Assembly: GCF_002157205.1 (NCBI RefSeq)
Contig: NZ_CP021358.1
Location: 186,001 to 250,000 of the forward strand
DNA length: 64,000 nt
Source: Kushneria marisflavi
GTDB taxonomy: Bacteria; Pseudomonadota; Gammaproteobacteria; Pseudomonadales; Halomonadaceae
Reading direction: 5' to 3'
A program made the position numbers and the translations under genes. The notes beneath the pieces were generated by a model. It saw only the letters and a program-made list of their open reading frames with translations. It was not told the origin of the DNA and made no database searches. Below, one piece after another: positions 18,302 to 27,661 of the stretch. Numbering within the stretch: the first letter of the stretch is position 1; every line of letters begins with the position of its first letter.

Positions 18302-18986
18302 CCATTTCCACCCCTGTCTGTGGGCAAACCGATGACTCCAGCCACCCCATCAGATCATGGAAATTATTCACCACCTGCACGGGTGAAAAATCGCCCAGCT
18401 GTTTCGCATTGTGGACGCCCCAGGTCACCGCCACACGATCCATGCCCAGCGCCTGCGCCATGCCCATGTCATAAACGCTGTCCCCGATCATGACGGCCTC
18501 CTCGAGAGAGACATCAAGCGTTTCCAGCAACTCGACCAGCATAAGTGGATCAGGTTTTGACCGTGTCAGATCAGCAGTACGGCTGTCAGCAAACCAGTGA
18601 CCGCAGTCACGCTCGGCAAAAATGCGATCGAGCCCGCGACGGCTCTTGCCCGTGGCCACGGCGAGCCTGACATCGGGCGCCGCCCTGAGTCGGGCGATCC
18701 CCTCCTGCACCCCTTCAAAAAATGGCAGGGCGGGCCCTTCCCGTTCGGCAGCCACAAAATGATCGGCGTAACGCTTACGAAGATGTTCGGCGCGTTCGGC
18801 GTCAATGCCCGGGCATAACCGAGCAATGGCTTCGGGCAGGCCGAGACCGATAATGTCGAGCACGGCCTCGCGACTCAATGCAGGCCAGCCGATATCCATA
18901 CCAGCACGCTGCATGCAGTCCACGATTCGATCCGCCGAATCCATGAGCGTGCCATCCCAGTCAAAAATGATCAGACGATAACGCAT
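18294..18986 (-). CDS. HAD-superfamily hydrolase (phosphoglycolate phosphatase-like)
   Basis: Cytoplasmic HAD phosphatase of 230 residues in the Gph/YqaB-like subfamily IA. Motif I FDWDGTLMDS holds the nucleophile aspartate at 9 and the acid at 11; motif II is LAVATGKS; the lysine of SKPDPLMLVELL and the VMIGDSVYDMGMAQALG motif complete the active site. A helical cap lies between residues 15 and 80. It sits between rluC and sppA, a conserved arrangement in Pseudomonas. The substrate cannot be read from the sequence. Confidence 0.88.
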   Translation of the reverse strand: MRYRLIIFDWDGTLMDSADRIVDCMQRAGMDIGWPALSREAVLDIIGLGLPEAIARLCPGIDAERAEHLRKRYADHFVAAEREGPALPFFEGVQEGIARLRAAPDVRLAVATGKSRRGLDRIFAERDCGHWFADSRTADLTRSKPDPLMLVELLETLDVSLEEAVMIGDSVYDMGMAQALGMDRVAVTWGVHNAKQLGDFSPVQVVNNFHDLMGWLESSVCPQTGVEMDE

Positions 18987-19040
18987 TGCAGTCCTGCTCC
19001 TTTTGTCGCCATCAGAGGAAATCTGTCTGCAGACATCCGA

Positions 19041-19979
19041 CTAGCGCAGGCGCGCCAGCACACTCAGTAGATCGTCGCTCAAAGGTGCGTGTAGCGTCAC
19101 GGGCTGTCGTGAGGCGGGATCGGTGAACCCCAGCGTTCTGGCATGCAGAAAGAGGCGGGAAAGCTCGCAACGTTTTGCCAGACGCTCACCGGTCACACTG
19201 CCGTACTTGGTATCTCCCAGCAGTGGATGGCCGGCATGAACGGCATGAATTCGAATCTGGTGAGTCCGTCCTGTTACCGGCTCCGCCTCGATCAGGGTGG
19301 CCCCCCTTAATGACTCGATCAGCTTAAAACGCGTCTTTGAAGGCTTGCCGGTTTCCTCCACCCGTACGCGACGCTCACCATTGGGAAGTTCAAAGCGCAG
19401 CAACGGTGCCGACACTTCACGCTGCTCAACCGACCAGCGCCCTTCAACCAGAGCAAGATAATGTTTTTGCATGCGATGCGCGCGAAGTTCATCGCTGAGA
19501 AAATTGAGTGCCTCACGGGATTTGGCCACCAACAGACATCCCGACGTATCACGATCCAGACGGTGCACCAGCTCCAGATAGGGCAGATCATCGCGTATCT
19601 GGCGCAGGGCCTCTATGAGACCGATCTTGACACCGCTGCCGCCATGAACGGCAAGCCCTGAGGGCTTGTTGAATACCATCCAGTCAGGCGTTTCCTTCAA
19701 AACGCTGCGCTCGATGACATGGCGCAGATTATCACTGACGTCCTGCACCGCCTCCTGAGGCGTCAACCGCAGCGGCGGCACCCTGACACGATCTCCCTTG
19801 ACGAGCCGACGACTTGCCTTGCCACGTCCACCATTAATGCGCACTTCACCACGGCGAATAATCCGATAGATGAGGGTTCGAGGCGCGCCCTTCAGATGGG
19901 CAAGAAGGAAATTATCCAGTCGCTGTCCATCATGATGTTCGTCAATGTCAAGCCACTGAACTCCACGCCCCTCGGCCAT
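19041..19979 (-). CDS. rluC: 23S rRNA pseudouridine synthase RluC
   Basis: Makes pseudouridine at positions 955, 2504 and 2580 (E. coli numbering) of 23S rRNA. The 312-residue protein has an N-terminal S4 RNA-binding domain (QRLDNFLLAHL, RRGEVRINGGRG) and the RluA-family catalytic motif HRLDRDTSG, catalytic aspartate at about 142, followed by LVEGRWSV and TGRTHQIRIHAVHAGHPLLGD. It is divergent from rne across a 560-bp region, exactly as in E. coli and Pseudomonas, which supports RluC over the other RluA paralogues. Confidence 0.94.
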   Translation of the reverse strand: MAEGRGVQWLDIDEHHDGQRLDNFLLAHLKGAPRTLIYRIIRRGEVRINGGRGKASRRLVKGDRVRVPPLRLTPQEAVQDVSDNLRHVIERSVLKETPDWMVFNKPSGLAVHGGSGVKIGLIEALRQIRDDLPYLELVHRLDRDTSGCLLVAKSREALNFLSDELRAHRMQKHYLALVEGRWSVEQREVSAPLLRFELPNGERRVRVEETGKPSKTRFKLIESLRGATLIEAEPVTGRTHQIRIHAVHAGHPLLGDTKYGSVTGERLAKRCELSRLFLHARTLGFTDPASRQPVTLHAPLSDDLLSVLARLR

Positions 19980-20047
19980 GTCTTCTCCCTCTTTTTACCT
20001 GCTGCAAAGGCCGGCATTGTAGCGAAATAACGCAGTGATGGCCCCGA

Positions 20048-20076
20048 TTGTGGGCACCAGGGTTTACTGTTATATT
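20048..20076 (+). promoter_or_regulatory. Candidate rne promoter
   Basis: TTGTGG at 20048-20053, a 17-base spacer, and TATATT at 20071-20076. Predicted start near 20083, giving a leader of roughly 460 bases before the rne ATG. Sequence match only. Confidence 0.5.
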
Positions 20077-20268
20077 CCGGGGGCTTCCTTAAGGTCCGCA
20101 AGACCTGACAGCGCCTGCATCAGATGACACGCAGGCCGAAGCAACAGAACAGTCGTCGGATGATATCAATCCGGCACCTGACAGTATTGAAGTACCCGGA
20201 TTTTGCATCACGGGATCAACCATTTTCCGTGCCGAAAGCCGGTGCTGTCGTATCGATGGCCATCAGGT

Positions 20269-20333
20269 GTGACCGCCTTACTGGAAGACCGGTTAAGCAA
20301 CCATGCTGCCGCGACATGTCTTCAGGCGGTCAC
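20269..20333 (+). promoter_or_regulatory. Stem-loop in rne 5' leader
   Basis: GTGACCGCCT (20269-20278) pairs perfectly with AGGCGGTCAC (20324-20333). After a five-base bulge on the 5' side, GAAGAC (20284-20289) pairs with GTCTTC (20318-20323), leaving a loop of about 28 bases. Sixteen pairs in total. Position and form resemble the autoregulatory rne hairpin of enterobacteria, though I see no sequence identity. Confidence 0.6.
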
Positions 20334-20541
20334 GTACTCAACATGATCATGAAGCCTTTCCAGGGCACGTTTGTATGGCGCCCGAGGAAGTGAAACATAC
20401 TTGTAGACATGCGCTGAGCACAAACACTCTGGCCCGCGATTCGGCTGCACCGATGCCCGGCGCTACAGGCGATCAACCAAAGGGCTGATTGCTGCTGTGG
20501 CCCGGCATTTGTCTAGCGGTACGCTCAGTCAGTGAGACAAT

Positions 20542-23500
20542 ATGAAACGCATGCTTATCAACGCGACTCAGCCTGAAGAGCTGAGAGTCGCGCTGGTCGA
20601 CGGCCAAAGACTTTATGACCTCGACATCGAATCCGGTGCGAGAGAACAAAAAAAGGCCAACATTTATCGCGGCCGCATTACGCGAGTCGAACCCAGCCTT
20701 GAAGCCGCCTTTGTCGATTTTGGCGCCGACCGTCACGGTTTTTTGCCGCTCAAGGAGATCTCTCGCGAATACTTTTCAAAGGAGCCTTCCGGTAACGGAC
20801 GTCCCAATATTCGTGAAGTGATCAAGGAAGGCCAGGAAGTCATTGTCCAGGTCGACAAGGAAGAGCGCGGCAACAAGGGCGCGGCACTGACCACCTTTGT
20901 CAGCCTGGCCGGGCGCTTTCTGGTTCTGATGCCCAACAACCCGCGGGCCGGTGGGATCTCTCGCCGTATCGAAGGTGATGAGCGTACCGAGCTGAAAGAA
21001 GCCATGAGCCAGCTCACCATGCCCGAAAAAATGGGTGTGATCGTGCGTACGGCCGGTATTGGGCGCTCCTCCGAGGAACTCCAGTGGGATCTGGACTATC
21101 TGGTACAGGTCTGGGAAACCATTACCGAGGAAGCCGGCAAGCGTTCGGCCCCCTTCCTGATCTATCGGGAATCCAACGTCATTATTCGCGCCATGCGCGA
21201 CTACCTGCGCCAGGACATCGGCGAGGTGCTGATCGATCATACTGACGTGCATGAAGAAGCGCTCAACTTCGTCAAGCAGGTCATGCCGTCCTATCAGCAA
21301 AAGATCAAGCTGTATAACGACGACGTCCCACTCTTCTCTCGTTTCCAGATCGAATCCCAGATCGAGACGGCCTACGAGCGCGAAGTCAAACTGCCGTCAG
21401 GCGGCTCGGTCGTCATCGATCACACCGAAGCACTGGTCTCCATCGACATCAACTCCTCGCGCGCTACCAAGGGTGGTGACATCGAGGAGACGGCACTGCA
21501 GACCAACCTCGAGGCGGCCGACGAAATCGCTCGGCAGCTTCGACTGCGTGATATCGGCGGCCTGGTGGTCATCGATTTCATCGACATGACCCCTGCCCGC
21601 AACCAGCGTGAAGTTGAAAACCGCGTTCGGGATGCGCTGAAGCTCGACCGCGCACGTGTTCAGATCGGTCGCATCTCGCGCTTCGGCCTCATGGAAATGT
21701 CGCGCCAGCGTCTGCGTCCTTCGCTGGGCGAAACCAGCGGCGTGGTCTGCCCCCGCTGTAATGGCCAGGGCACCATCCGCGATGTCCGCTCGCTGTCACT
21801 GTCGATCATGCGCCTGATTGAAGAAGAGGCCATGAAGGATCGCAGTTCCCAGATTCGCGCCATGCTGCCGGTACCGGTCGCTACCTATCTGCTTAACGAA
21901 AAGCGCAATGTACTGGCCGACATCGAACGTCGTCAGGGTGTTCGTGTCATGCTGTTGCCACAGCCTGAGCTCGAAACCCCGCATTACGATGTTCAGCGCT
22001 ATCGCGATGATCAGGTCGACCCGGAGGAAGCCGCACGCTCAAGCTTTGAGCTGTCAGATGATTTCGAAGCACCGGAAGACGAAAGCGAAACCTATCGCAA
22101 GCCCGTCAAGCGTACCGAGGCAGCCGTGCGCTCGGTAGCGCATCGCACGCCGGCGCCCGAATCCGCTGCGGCTCCGGCAGAAGAAGCGCCTTCCGGCTTC
22201 CTGGGTCGCCTCATGAAAGGCTTCAATCGCCTGATGGGCAGCGAAGAAAGCGGCAAGCAGGAAGCGGCCAGCGCGCAGCCCAAAAAGGAAAACGCTCACC
22301 AGACGCCGACCACGCGAGAAGAAAAATCGCCGGCGGCCAGTCAGGAGACCAACGTTCGCGAAGAGCAGAAATCTTCCAGTGGTGGCGAACAACGCAATAA
22401 CCGCCGCGACAACACGAAGCGCGACGACAGTGCTGGAAGCAGGAACAACCGCAACGACAAGCGCACGTCCTCTGACAACAAGGGCCGCGATGACAAGAAC
22501 CGACGCGACCGGCCGTCACGCGATGCTGACAAGAGTGATAACACCAGCGGTCGCCATGACAAGCGCCAGCAGGGTAGCCCATCGGACAAGGCAGATAGTG
22601 CCAATACCGATCGCAACGACAAGCGCCAGCAAAATGCAACGCCGACCAAAGGCGATAATGCGACGCCCGAACGCAGTGACAAGCGTCAGCAGAGTGCTCC
22701 GGCTGACAAGAGCGCCGAGAAGCCACGTGATGAGGGTGACCGCAAGAAGTCTGCCCCCGAGTCGTCTGCTCCCGCTAAAGCAGAAGGTACTCAGGACGAT
22801 TGTGCGCATCAGTCGCCCGCCCAGGCGCAGGACAGCGATGACGGCAAACCACGCCGTACCCGTAACAATCCTCGCCAACGCAGCCGCAAGCAGGCCCTGA
22901 ACCCTGAGGCGGTGGCAGAGCAGGAGCGCCTGCAGGCTGAAGCCAGCCAATCAGAGGCATCCGCCAGCTCTGAAACCGTTGCCAGCGAGCACACTGACTC
23001 TGCAGGTTCAAAGGCAATAGCATCCAGCGGGCCTGCCGGCGCCGAGCCGAAAGTAGCGGCAGCTCAAGGCAGCGATGTTTCTGCATCGGCAAAGCCGGCG
23101 GACACCTTTGAAAGGAAAGCATCGAGCACTGAAGAAAAGCCAGTCACGACTGACAGCAAGGACTCTTCTACCTCCGGCAACGGTCGTAAATCGGTGAGCG
23201 CTACTTTCGGTCGCGAACCGTCATCTTCTGAAAAGGCTTCAGACCAGAAGGAGACGGCCAGCGCTAAAGCAGCGGATGCAACACAATCTGGTGTCAACAC
23301 GGCCCAAAAGCCTGTCGCGGAGCAGCAGACCAAAAATGCTGCACCGGCTCCGGCCAAAGAGTCTGGCATCACCGGTGACCAGGCACGCGGGGAAACAGCC
23401 TCCAAAACGTCAGGCAAACCGACAACCGAGGCCAAAGCAGCTCCAGTACCCATGGATGCTGCCAAAACCGTGGCTGATCAAGGTAACGAACGCACCGCAG

Positions 23501-24087
23501 CTGAAACGGCGTCCACTTCTCAAAAGAAAGATGCCGAACCGGCCAAAGCGGTTGACGCAACAGCAGCCAGCGAAGCCACACCGCGCGAGCAGCCTCATCT
23601 GGTCTCCCAGAACGCTGAAGCTCCCGTGACCGACAGAGCTTCCAGCGAAGCGCCGGCACGCGACATCAATCGCCAGAGCGTGGCAGCGCGTGACAGGGCC
23701 TCTGAAAAGCCTGCATCGAAGGCGCAGAAAGCGACTGAGGAAAAACAGGCATCAGACCAGGCTGACAGCCGTGTTGTCGCCAAAGGTACTGACAAGCCGT
23801 CCACAACTGAAACTGTCGCCACTAACGCTAGGACCGATAGCGCTCGCAAGACCGCCGAGGTGACCGGCAGTAGTGACAAGGCGGCACCTGCGACCAGCGA
23901 AGCCACCACCGTTGCTGACAAAAGCACTGACAAGGTAGCTACTCCTGACAGCGCATCAGCAAAGGATGCAGCTACTGCCACCGAAGTGACTTCTCGGCAG
24001 CGTCAGCGTCGTCGTGCGCATAATGATCCGCGCGAACGCCGTCGCCAGCAGCAGCGTGAGCGTGATAACCAGACGTCGAAGGAATAA
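20542..24087 (+). CDS. rne: Ribonuclease E
   Basis: Essential endoribonuclease for mRNA decay and rRNA/tRNA processing, and scaffold of the degradosome at the inner membrane. The 1181-residue protein has an N-terminal catalytic half: S1 domain at about 35-120, 5'-sensor/RNase H region, DNase I-like domain with Mg-binding aspartates D302 ([11 protein letters not shown]) and D345 (VVIDFIDM), and the zinc-link CPRC (cysteines 403 and 406). The C-terminal half after about 520 is low-complexity, rich in Ala, Ser, Lys, Asp and Glu, with three 20-residue repeats centred on DKRQQ and a basic [20 protein letters not shown] near the end, probably RNA-binding. A long leader suggests autoregulation. Confidence 0.97.
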   Translation: MKRMLINATQPEELRVALVDGQRLYDLDIESGAREQKKANIYRGRITRVEPSLEAAFVDFGADRHGFLPLKEISREYFSKEPSGNGRPNIREVIKEGQEVIVQVDKEERGNKGAALTTFVSLAGRFLVLMPNNPRAGGISRRIEGDERTELKEAMSQLTMPEKMGVIVRTAGIGRSSEELQWDLDYLVQVWETITEEAGKRSAPFLIYRESNVIIRAMRDYLRQDIGEVLIDHTDVHEEALNFVKQVMPSYQQKIKLYNDDVPLFSRFQIESQIETAYEREVKLPSGGSVVIDHTEALVSIDINSSRATKGGDIEETALQTNLEAADEIARQLRLRDIGGLVVIDFIDMTPARNQREVENRVRDALKLDRARVQIGRISRFGLMEMSRQRLRPSLGETSGVVCPRCNGQGTIRDVRSLSLSIMRLIEEEAMKDRSSQIRAMLPVPVATYLLNEKRNVLADIERRQGVRVMLLPQPELETPHYDVQRYRDDQVDPEEAARSSFELSDDFEAPEDESETYRKPVKRTEAAVRSVAHRTPAPESAAAPAEEAPSGFLGRLMKGFNRLMGSEESGKQEAASAQPKKENAHQTPTTREEKSPAASQETNVREEQKSSSGGEQRNNRRDNTKRDDSAGSRNNRNDKRTSSDNKGRDDKNRRDRPSRDADKSDNTSGRHDKRQQGSPSDKADSANTDRNDKRQQNATPTKGDNATPERSDKRQQSAPADKSAEKPRDEGDRKKSAPESSAPAKAEGTQDDCAHQSPAQAQDSDDGKPRRTRNNPRQRSRKQALNPEAVAEQERLQAEASQSEASASSETVASEHTDSAGSKAIASSGPAGAEPKVAAAQGSDVSASAKPADTFERKASSTEEKPVTTDSKDSSTSGNGRKSVSATFGREPSSSEKASDQKETASAKAADATQSGVNTAQKPVAEQQTKNAAPAPAKESGITGDQARGETASKTSGKPTTEAKAAPVPMDAAKTVADQGNERTAAETASTSQKKDAEPAKAVDATAASEATPREQPHLVSQNAEAPVTDRASSEAPARDINRQSVAARDRASEKPASKAQKATEEKQASDQADSRVVAKGTDKPSTTETVATNARTDSARKTAEVTGSSDKAAPATSEATTVADKSTDKVATPDSASAKDAATATEVTSRQRQRRRAHNDPRERRRQQQRERDNQTSKE
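22558..22692 (+). repeat. 60-bp tandem coding repeats in the rne scaffold region
   Basis: The segment encoding DKRQQ recurs at 22558, 22618 and 22678, exactly 60 bases (20 codons) apart, with flanking residues of similar composition. Codons are mostly conserved (GACAAGCGYCAGCAR). An earlier NDKR copy lies about 100 bases upstream. Confidence 0.75.
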
Positions 24088-24102
24088 CGTTCGGTAAGCA
24101 CC

Positions 24103-24137
24103 AAAAAGGCCCACTCCAATGGAGTGGGCCTTTTTTT
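24103..24137. terminator. Bidirectional terminator, rne / murB
   Basis: Perfect 11-bp stem GGCCCACTCCA with TGGAGTGGGCC, tight AT-centred loop, flanked by A5 on the left and T7 on the right. Serves the convergent rne and murB genes. Confidence 0.95.
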
Positions 24138-24163
24138 GTCTGCCAAATACAGGGAGGTCGCTG

Positions 24164-25171
24164 TCAGTGCCCGATGATGCCGGGCTCCATGTCGATCGTT
24201 ACACCAAAGCGTACCTCGACGGACTCACGAATACGCATTGCCAACTCCAGCAGATCACTGACGCGCCCTTGGCCATAATGTACCAGTACCAGTGCTTGCT
24301 GCTGATGAACCCCCACACGGTTGTCACGATATCCCTTCCAGCCACACTGGTCGATCATCCAGCCGGCCGCCAGCTTGGTGCCCTGATCGGTCTTCCAGAA
24401 CGGCATTGAGGGAAAGCGGGTTATCAGAGCCTCCGCCTGCTCTGCAGGTACTACCGGGTTTTTAAAGAAACTGCCGGCATTGCCCAGCACCAGCGGATCC
24501 GGCAATTTTCTTCGGCGGATGGCCGCCACGGCGATTGCAACATCGTCTGGGCCTGCGTTTTCCGGCAGTCGCTCAGCCAGATCGCCATACCCGGTGCGTG
24601 GCCTGCCATCAAGGTCAAGACGCAGCACCACTCGAACAACCATGACCTTTCCGGCCAGTGCCGTCTTAAATACACTGTGCCGATAACCAAAGTCGCACTG
24701 CGCACGGTCGAGTATTTCATAGCGACCATTTTCAAGGTGCACGACATGCACACTCTCAATGACATCACCGATTTCGGTACCATAGGCACCAATGTTCTGA
24801 ATGGGTGCCGCCCCTACCGAGCCCGGAATCAGCGCCAGGTTTTCGATGCCCCACCAGCCCTCACGGGTGGTCTTTTCAACCAGCGCATGCCAGTTGACCC
24901 CGGCCTCGACGTGCCAGAGCGCCTTGTTTGGGCCAAGGAATTTCTGCCAGATACGTTGGCCTGTATACCGCACTACCAGCCCTTCGATATCGGGGTTCAT
25001 GACAACATTGCTGCCGCCCCCCAGCGCAATCACACGACTAAAGCGGTGACGCCCGATGGCAAGAACGCGACGAAGGGAGAGCAGCGAGTCCGCTTCAGCG
25101 AGCGCCTGCGCCCGGGATTCAAATCCCAGCGTATTGTGGGACCTCAGGGAGACACCGTACTGTATTTTCAA
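24164..25171 (-). CDS. murB: UDP-N-acetylenolpyruvoylglucosamine reductase
   Basis: FAD enzyme that reduces UDP-GlcNAc-enolpyruvate to UDP-MurNAc, the second committed step of peptidoglycan synthesis. The 335-residue protein is of type I (E. coli-like). It shows the FAD-binding LGGGSNVV, GVNWHALVEKTTREGWWGIENLALIPGSVGAAP core, the serine/tyrosine region FGYRHSVFK, and NAGSFFKNPVVP with the proton-donor serine. Its start overlaps the end of the phosphatase gene by four bases. murB-ptp-kdsB-ycaR-lpxK is the Pseudomonas order. Confidence 0.95.
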   Translation of the reverse strand: MKIQYGVSLRSHNTLGFESRAQALAEADSLLSLRRVLAIGRHRFSRVIALGGGSNVVMNPDIEGLVVRYTGQRIWQKFLGPNKALWHVEAGVNWHALVEKTTREGWWGIENLALIPGSVGAAPIQNIGAYGTEIGDVIESVHVVHLENGRYEILDRAQCDFGYRHSVFKTALAGKVMVVRVVLRLDLDGRPRTGYGDLAERLPENAGPDDVAIAVAAIRRRKLPDPLVLGNAGSFFKNPVVPAEQAEALITRFPSMPFWKTDQGTKLAAGWMIDQCGWKGYRDNRVGVHQQQALVLVHYGQGRVSDLLELAMRIRESVEVRFGVTIDMEPGIIGH

Positions 25172-25647
25172 TCCGGTGCATCCTGATACTCGATATGGTC
25201 AAGTAGACCCTGACAGCCAGCCTCGATCTGATCGGCCACGTGCCCGAAATTATCGGTGTTGCCGAAGTAGGGATCACCGATTTCCGCACTGGTATCCTCG
25301 TGTGCAAAATCCATCAGCAACCCCACATGCGCGCGGCGGCTTTCCGGCGCCATCCGTCGCAAAGCCTGCAGGTTGTCCTCATCCATACAGAGGATATAGT
25401 CAAAGCGCTCGAAATCGTCCGAGCGAATGACGCGTCCTCGCAGCTCGGAAATATCGGCCTCGCGATGATGTGCTTCGCGCATGGCTCTCGGGTCAGGCGG
25501 CTCGCCCACGTGATAATCGCCGACCCCGCAGGAATCGACCTCGACTCGGCTATCGAGCCCCCGGCGCTGTGACATTTGACGAAAAAGACCTTCTGCCATG
25601 GGAGAGCGACAGATGTTTCCCAGACAAACGAACAGGACTCGAATCAA
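25168..25647 (-). CDS. Low-molecular-weight protein-tyrosine phosphatase
   Basis: Cytoplasmic phosphatase of 159 residues. The signature CLGNICRSP (CX5R-S) lies at residues 8-16 and the general-acid aspartate is in IGDPYFGNTDNF. Such proteins can dephosphorylate BY-kinases in capsule export (Wzb, Etp) but no kinase or capsule gene is nearby; here it is embedded between murB and kdsB with four-base overlaps on both sides, so the operon serves the cell envelope. The substrate is unknown. Confidence 0.9.
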   Translation of the reverse strand: MIRVLFVCLGNICRSPMAEGLFRQMSQRRGLDSRVEVDSCGVGDYHVGEPPDPRAMREAHHREADISELRGRVIRSDDFERFDYILCMDEDNLQALRRMAPESRRAHVGLLMDFAHEDTSAEIGDPYFGNTDNFGHVADQIEAGCQGLLDHIEYQDAPD

Positions 25648-26432
25648 TCTGAGCTCCTTGTCAGCAATTCACGCACACGCGCCAGATCCTCGGGCGTGTC
25701 AACGCCAGCAGGATATTGCTCGGCAGCCACGGCGACCGAAATGGCATAACCATGGTAGAGCGCGCGCAGCTGTTCAAGCTGCTCGCAGGCTTCTACGGGT
25801 GCGACTGGAAGATTTTGATAATCGCGTAAAAAGGAGGCGCGATAGGCGTAAATACCGATATGGCGAAGCCAGCCCTGCCCGAGATCGGCTGTACCCTGCT
25901 TATCATCAGCATCAGACAAATCGAAGCGGTCACGGTCCCATGGAATGGGGGCCCGCGAGAAATAAAGGGCGCGCCCACCCTGGCTGCAAACCACCTTGAC
26001 CACACTGCTACGCATCAGGGTAGCCCGATCGGCAATGGGCTCTGCAAGCGTTGCCATGGCCGCTCCATCGTCGGCCTTGAGTGACTCAGCCACTCGATCG
26101 ATCATACTGCTCGGTAGAAGCGGCTCATCCCCCTGGACATTGACGATACACTCATCACCCTGCAGGTCGAGCTTATCGACAACCTCCGTGAGCCGTGATG
26201 TGCCGTTAACATGATCTTCGCGCGTCATGACAACGTCTGCACCAAAGGCCCGCGCAGCCGAGGCAATCTGCTCGTTGTCAGTGGCAATCAACACTCTGGC
26301 GGCTCTGGAGGCCATGGCCCGCTGCCAGACGTGCTCGATCATGGGCTTGCCGGCAATCTCCAGCAGCGGCTTGCCGGGCAGACGTTGCGAGGCAAACCGT
26401 GCCGGGATAATGACAGTAAAGGCATGACTCAT
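25644..26432 (-). CDS. kdsB: 3-deoxy-manno-octulosonate cytidylyltransferase
   Basis: Activates Kdo to CMP-Kdo for the inner core of lipopolysaccharide. The 262-residue protein has the nucleotide-binding VIIPARFASQRLPGKPL at residues 7-23, the catalytic Mg-ligand region VNVQGDEPLLP, and ALYFSRAPIPWDRD. Overlaps of four bases link it to ycaR upstream and the tyrosine phosphatase downstream, so translation is coupled along the operon. Confidence 0.96.
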   Translation of the reverse strand: MSHAFTVIIPARFASQRLPGKPLLEIAGKPMIEHVWQRAMASRAARVLIATDNEQIASAARAFGADVVMTREDHVNGTSRLTEVVDKLDLQGDECIVNVQGDEPLLPSSMIDRVAESLKADDGAAMATLAEPIADRATLMRSSVVKVVCSQGGRALYFSRAPIPWDRDRFDLSDADDKQGTADLGQGWLRHIGIYAYRASFLRDYQNLPVAPVEACEQLEQLRALYHGYAISVAVAAEQYPAGVDTPEDLARVRELLTRSSD

Positions 26433-26638
26433 GATGCAGCCGGTGCGCCCTGCTGCTTGCCCAGCGCCTCTTCCACATTCAGGCGACGTGCCCGACTGGC
26501 CAGCATCACGGGGATGCCATCTGCGACCGGATAGGCCAGACCACTTTCACGACACAGCAGCTCGTTGGTCTCGCGACTGTATTCAAGCTTTCCGCCACTT
26601 TCAGGGCATACCAGCATGGCAAGCAGTTCCTGATCCAT
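26429..26638 (-). CDS. ycaR: Trm112 family protein (YcaR)
   Basis: A 69-residue protein of the Trm112/DUF343 family. It has the opening LLAMLVCPESGGKLEY and the LLCRESGLAYPVADGIPVML core. Only two cysteines remain (in VCPESGG and LLCRESG), so zinc binding may be weak or lost. The function of the bacterial members is not established; the gene is nearly always next to kdsB and lpxK, suggesting a link with LPS synthesis. It overlaps kdsB by four bases. Confidence 0.92.
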   Translation of the reverse strand: MDQELLAMLVCPESGGKLEYSRETNELLCRESGLAYPVADGIPVMLASRARRLNVEEALGKQQGAPAAS

Positions 26639-26653
26639 TCTCTTTCTCCTGTA

Positions 26654-27637
26654 TCAGAGTTTTCCAAGACGTGCTGCCAGCCACTCGATCAGTGCTGGCT
26701 CGGGGCACGCTTCTATATCCAGTGACCAGCACCGCTCGTTGGCAAAGGGACGACATTTGACAGCATCCTTGGCCGTCATGACCACCGGGCGATTATCGGC
26801 AAAGCGGACATCATGCGCCGAGAAACGATGATGATCCGGTAGCGGATGTTCATCAAACGCGACACCGAGCGTTTCAAGGGTTTTGAAAAAACGCTGCGGA
26901 TTACCAATGCCGGCAATGGCATGAACTCGCCCGTCAAAAGGACGAGCATCGATACTATAGCAAACACCATCATTGAGGTGACGCCAGGCGCTGGGTACCA
27001 GAGACATGGAATACTGTGCCACGACATCCCGAGACCGCAGATCACCGTTGGAGATGATGGCATCCACCTCTTGCAACCGTGAAAGCGGCTCACGAAGCGG
27101 CCCAACCGGGAGGCAACGACCGTTACCAAACCCGCGCATGCCATCCACCACCACCAGCTCGATATCCCGACCCAACGCATGATGCTGAAGGCCATCATCA
27201 GACAGCAGAATATTGCAGCCGGCGGCAATCAACTTACGCGCGGCCCGAGGCCGATCAGGATCCACCACAACCGGCAGCTGTGTCTGCTGCGCCAGCATGA
27301 CAGGTTCATCGCCGGCATGAGCCACATCGCTGGTGTCATTGACATAAAAGGGATAACGCGGCGCATGACCGCCATAACCACGAGAGATGATGCCCGGCTG
27401 CCAACCCTGATCCCGTAGCCAGCGGCCAAGCCATGCCGTCAGTGGCGATTTCCCGGTGCCGCCCACCGTGATATTGCCAACCACGATGACCGGCACCGGT
27501 GACGTCCATGTTTCACGGCGGCCGCTCTGAAAGGCCTGACGCCGCCGAGCTGTCACCTTCTTGTACAGCGACTCCAGCGGCGTCAGCACTTCCGGCCAAC
27601 GGGCGCCGCTGTACCATGCCCTTTCGAGCCGTTTCAT
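26654..27637 (-). CDS. lpxK: Tetraacyldisaccharide 4'-kinase
   Basis: Phosphorylates the 4' position of the lipid A disaccharide precursor at the cytoplasmic face of the inner membrane. The 327-residue protein carries the P-loop VGNITVGGTGKSPLTAWLG, an N-terminal amphipathic/hydrophobic stretch, the DDGLQHHALGRDIELVVVD motif with the catalytic aspartate-histidine pair, and RSRDVVAQYSMSLVPSAW. It lies 24 bases after msbA and 15 bases before ycaR, the usual msbA-lpxK unit. Confidence 0.95.
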   Translation of the reverse strand: MKRLERAWYSGARWPEVLTPLESLYKKVTARRRQAFQSGRRETWTSPVPVIVVGNITVGGTGKSPLTAWLGRWLRDQGWQPGIISRGYGGHAPRYPFYVNDTSDVAHAGDEPVMLAQQTQLPVVVDPDRPRAARKLIAAGCNILLSDDGLQHHALGRDIELVVVDGMRGFGNGRCLPVGPLREPLSRLQEVDAIISNGDLRSRDVVAQYSMSLVPSAWRHLNDGVCYSIDARPFDGRVHAIAGIGNPQRFFKTLETLGVAFDEHPLPDHHRFSAHDVRFADNRPVVMTAKDAVKCRPFANERCWSLDIEACPEPALIEWLAARLGKL

Positions 27638-27661
27638 GGGGCAGACATCTCAAGAAGGCGC

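Larger units (their letters stand above)
19980..20541. other. rluC-rne intergenic region with long rne leader
   Basis: The 562-bp spacer holds no credible gene. On the plus strand a promoter (20048-20076) would give an rne leader of about 460 bases containing a long imperfect stem-loop (20269-20333). In E. coli the rne leader is about 360 bases and carries hairpins by which RNase E cuts and represses its own message; a similar function is inferred here. Confidence 0.6.

Noticed and set aside
17582-18493. Plus-strand 303-codon open frame
   Set aside because: Antisense to sppA and the HAD gene, both of which have clear catalytic motifs; composition is that of a shadow frame.
20124-20393. Plus-strand 89-codon frame in the rne leader
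   Set aside because: No ribosome binding site, no family resemblance, and it covers the stem-loop proposed as an rne leader element.
22200-24080. Low-complexity tail of rne as a possible frameshift or foreign insert
   Set aside because: The frame is continuous to a basic C-terminus and such disordered scaffolds are normal for RNase E.
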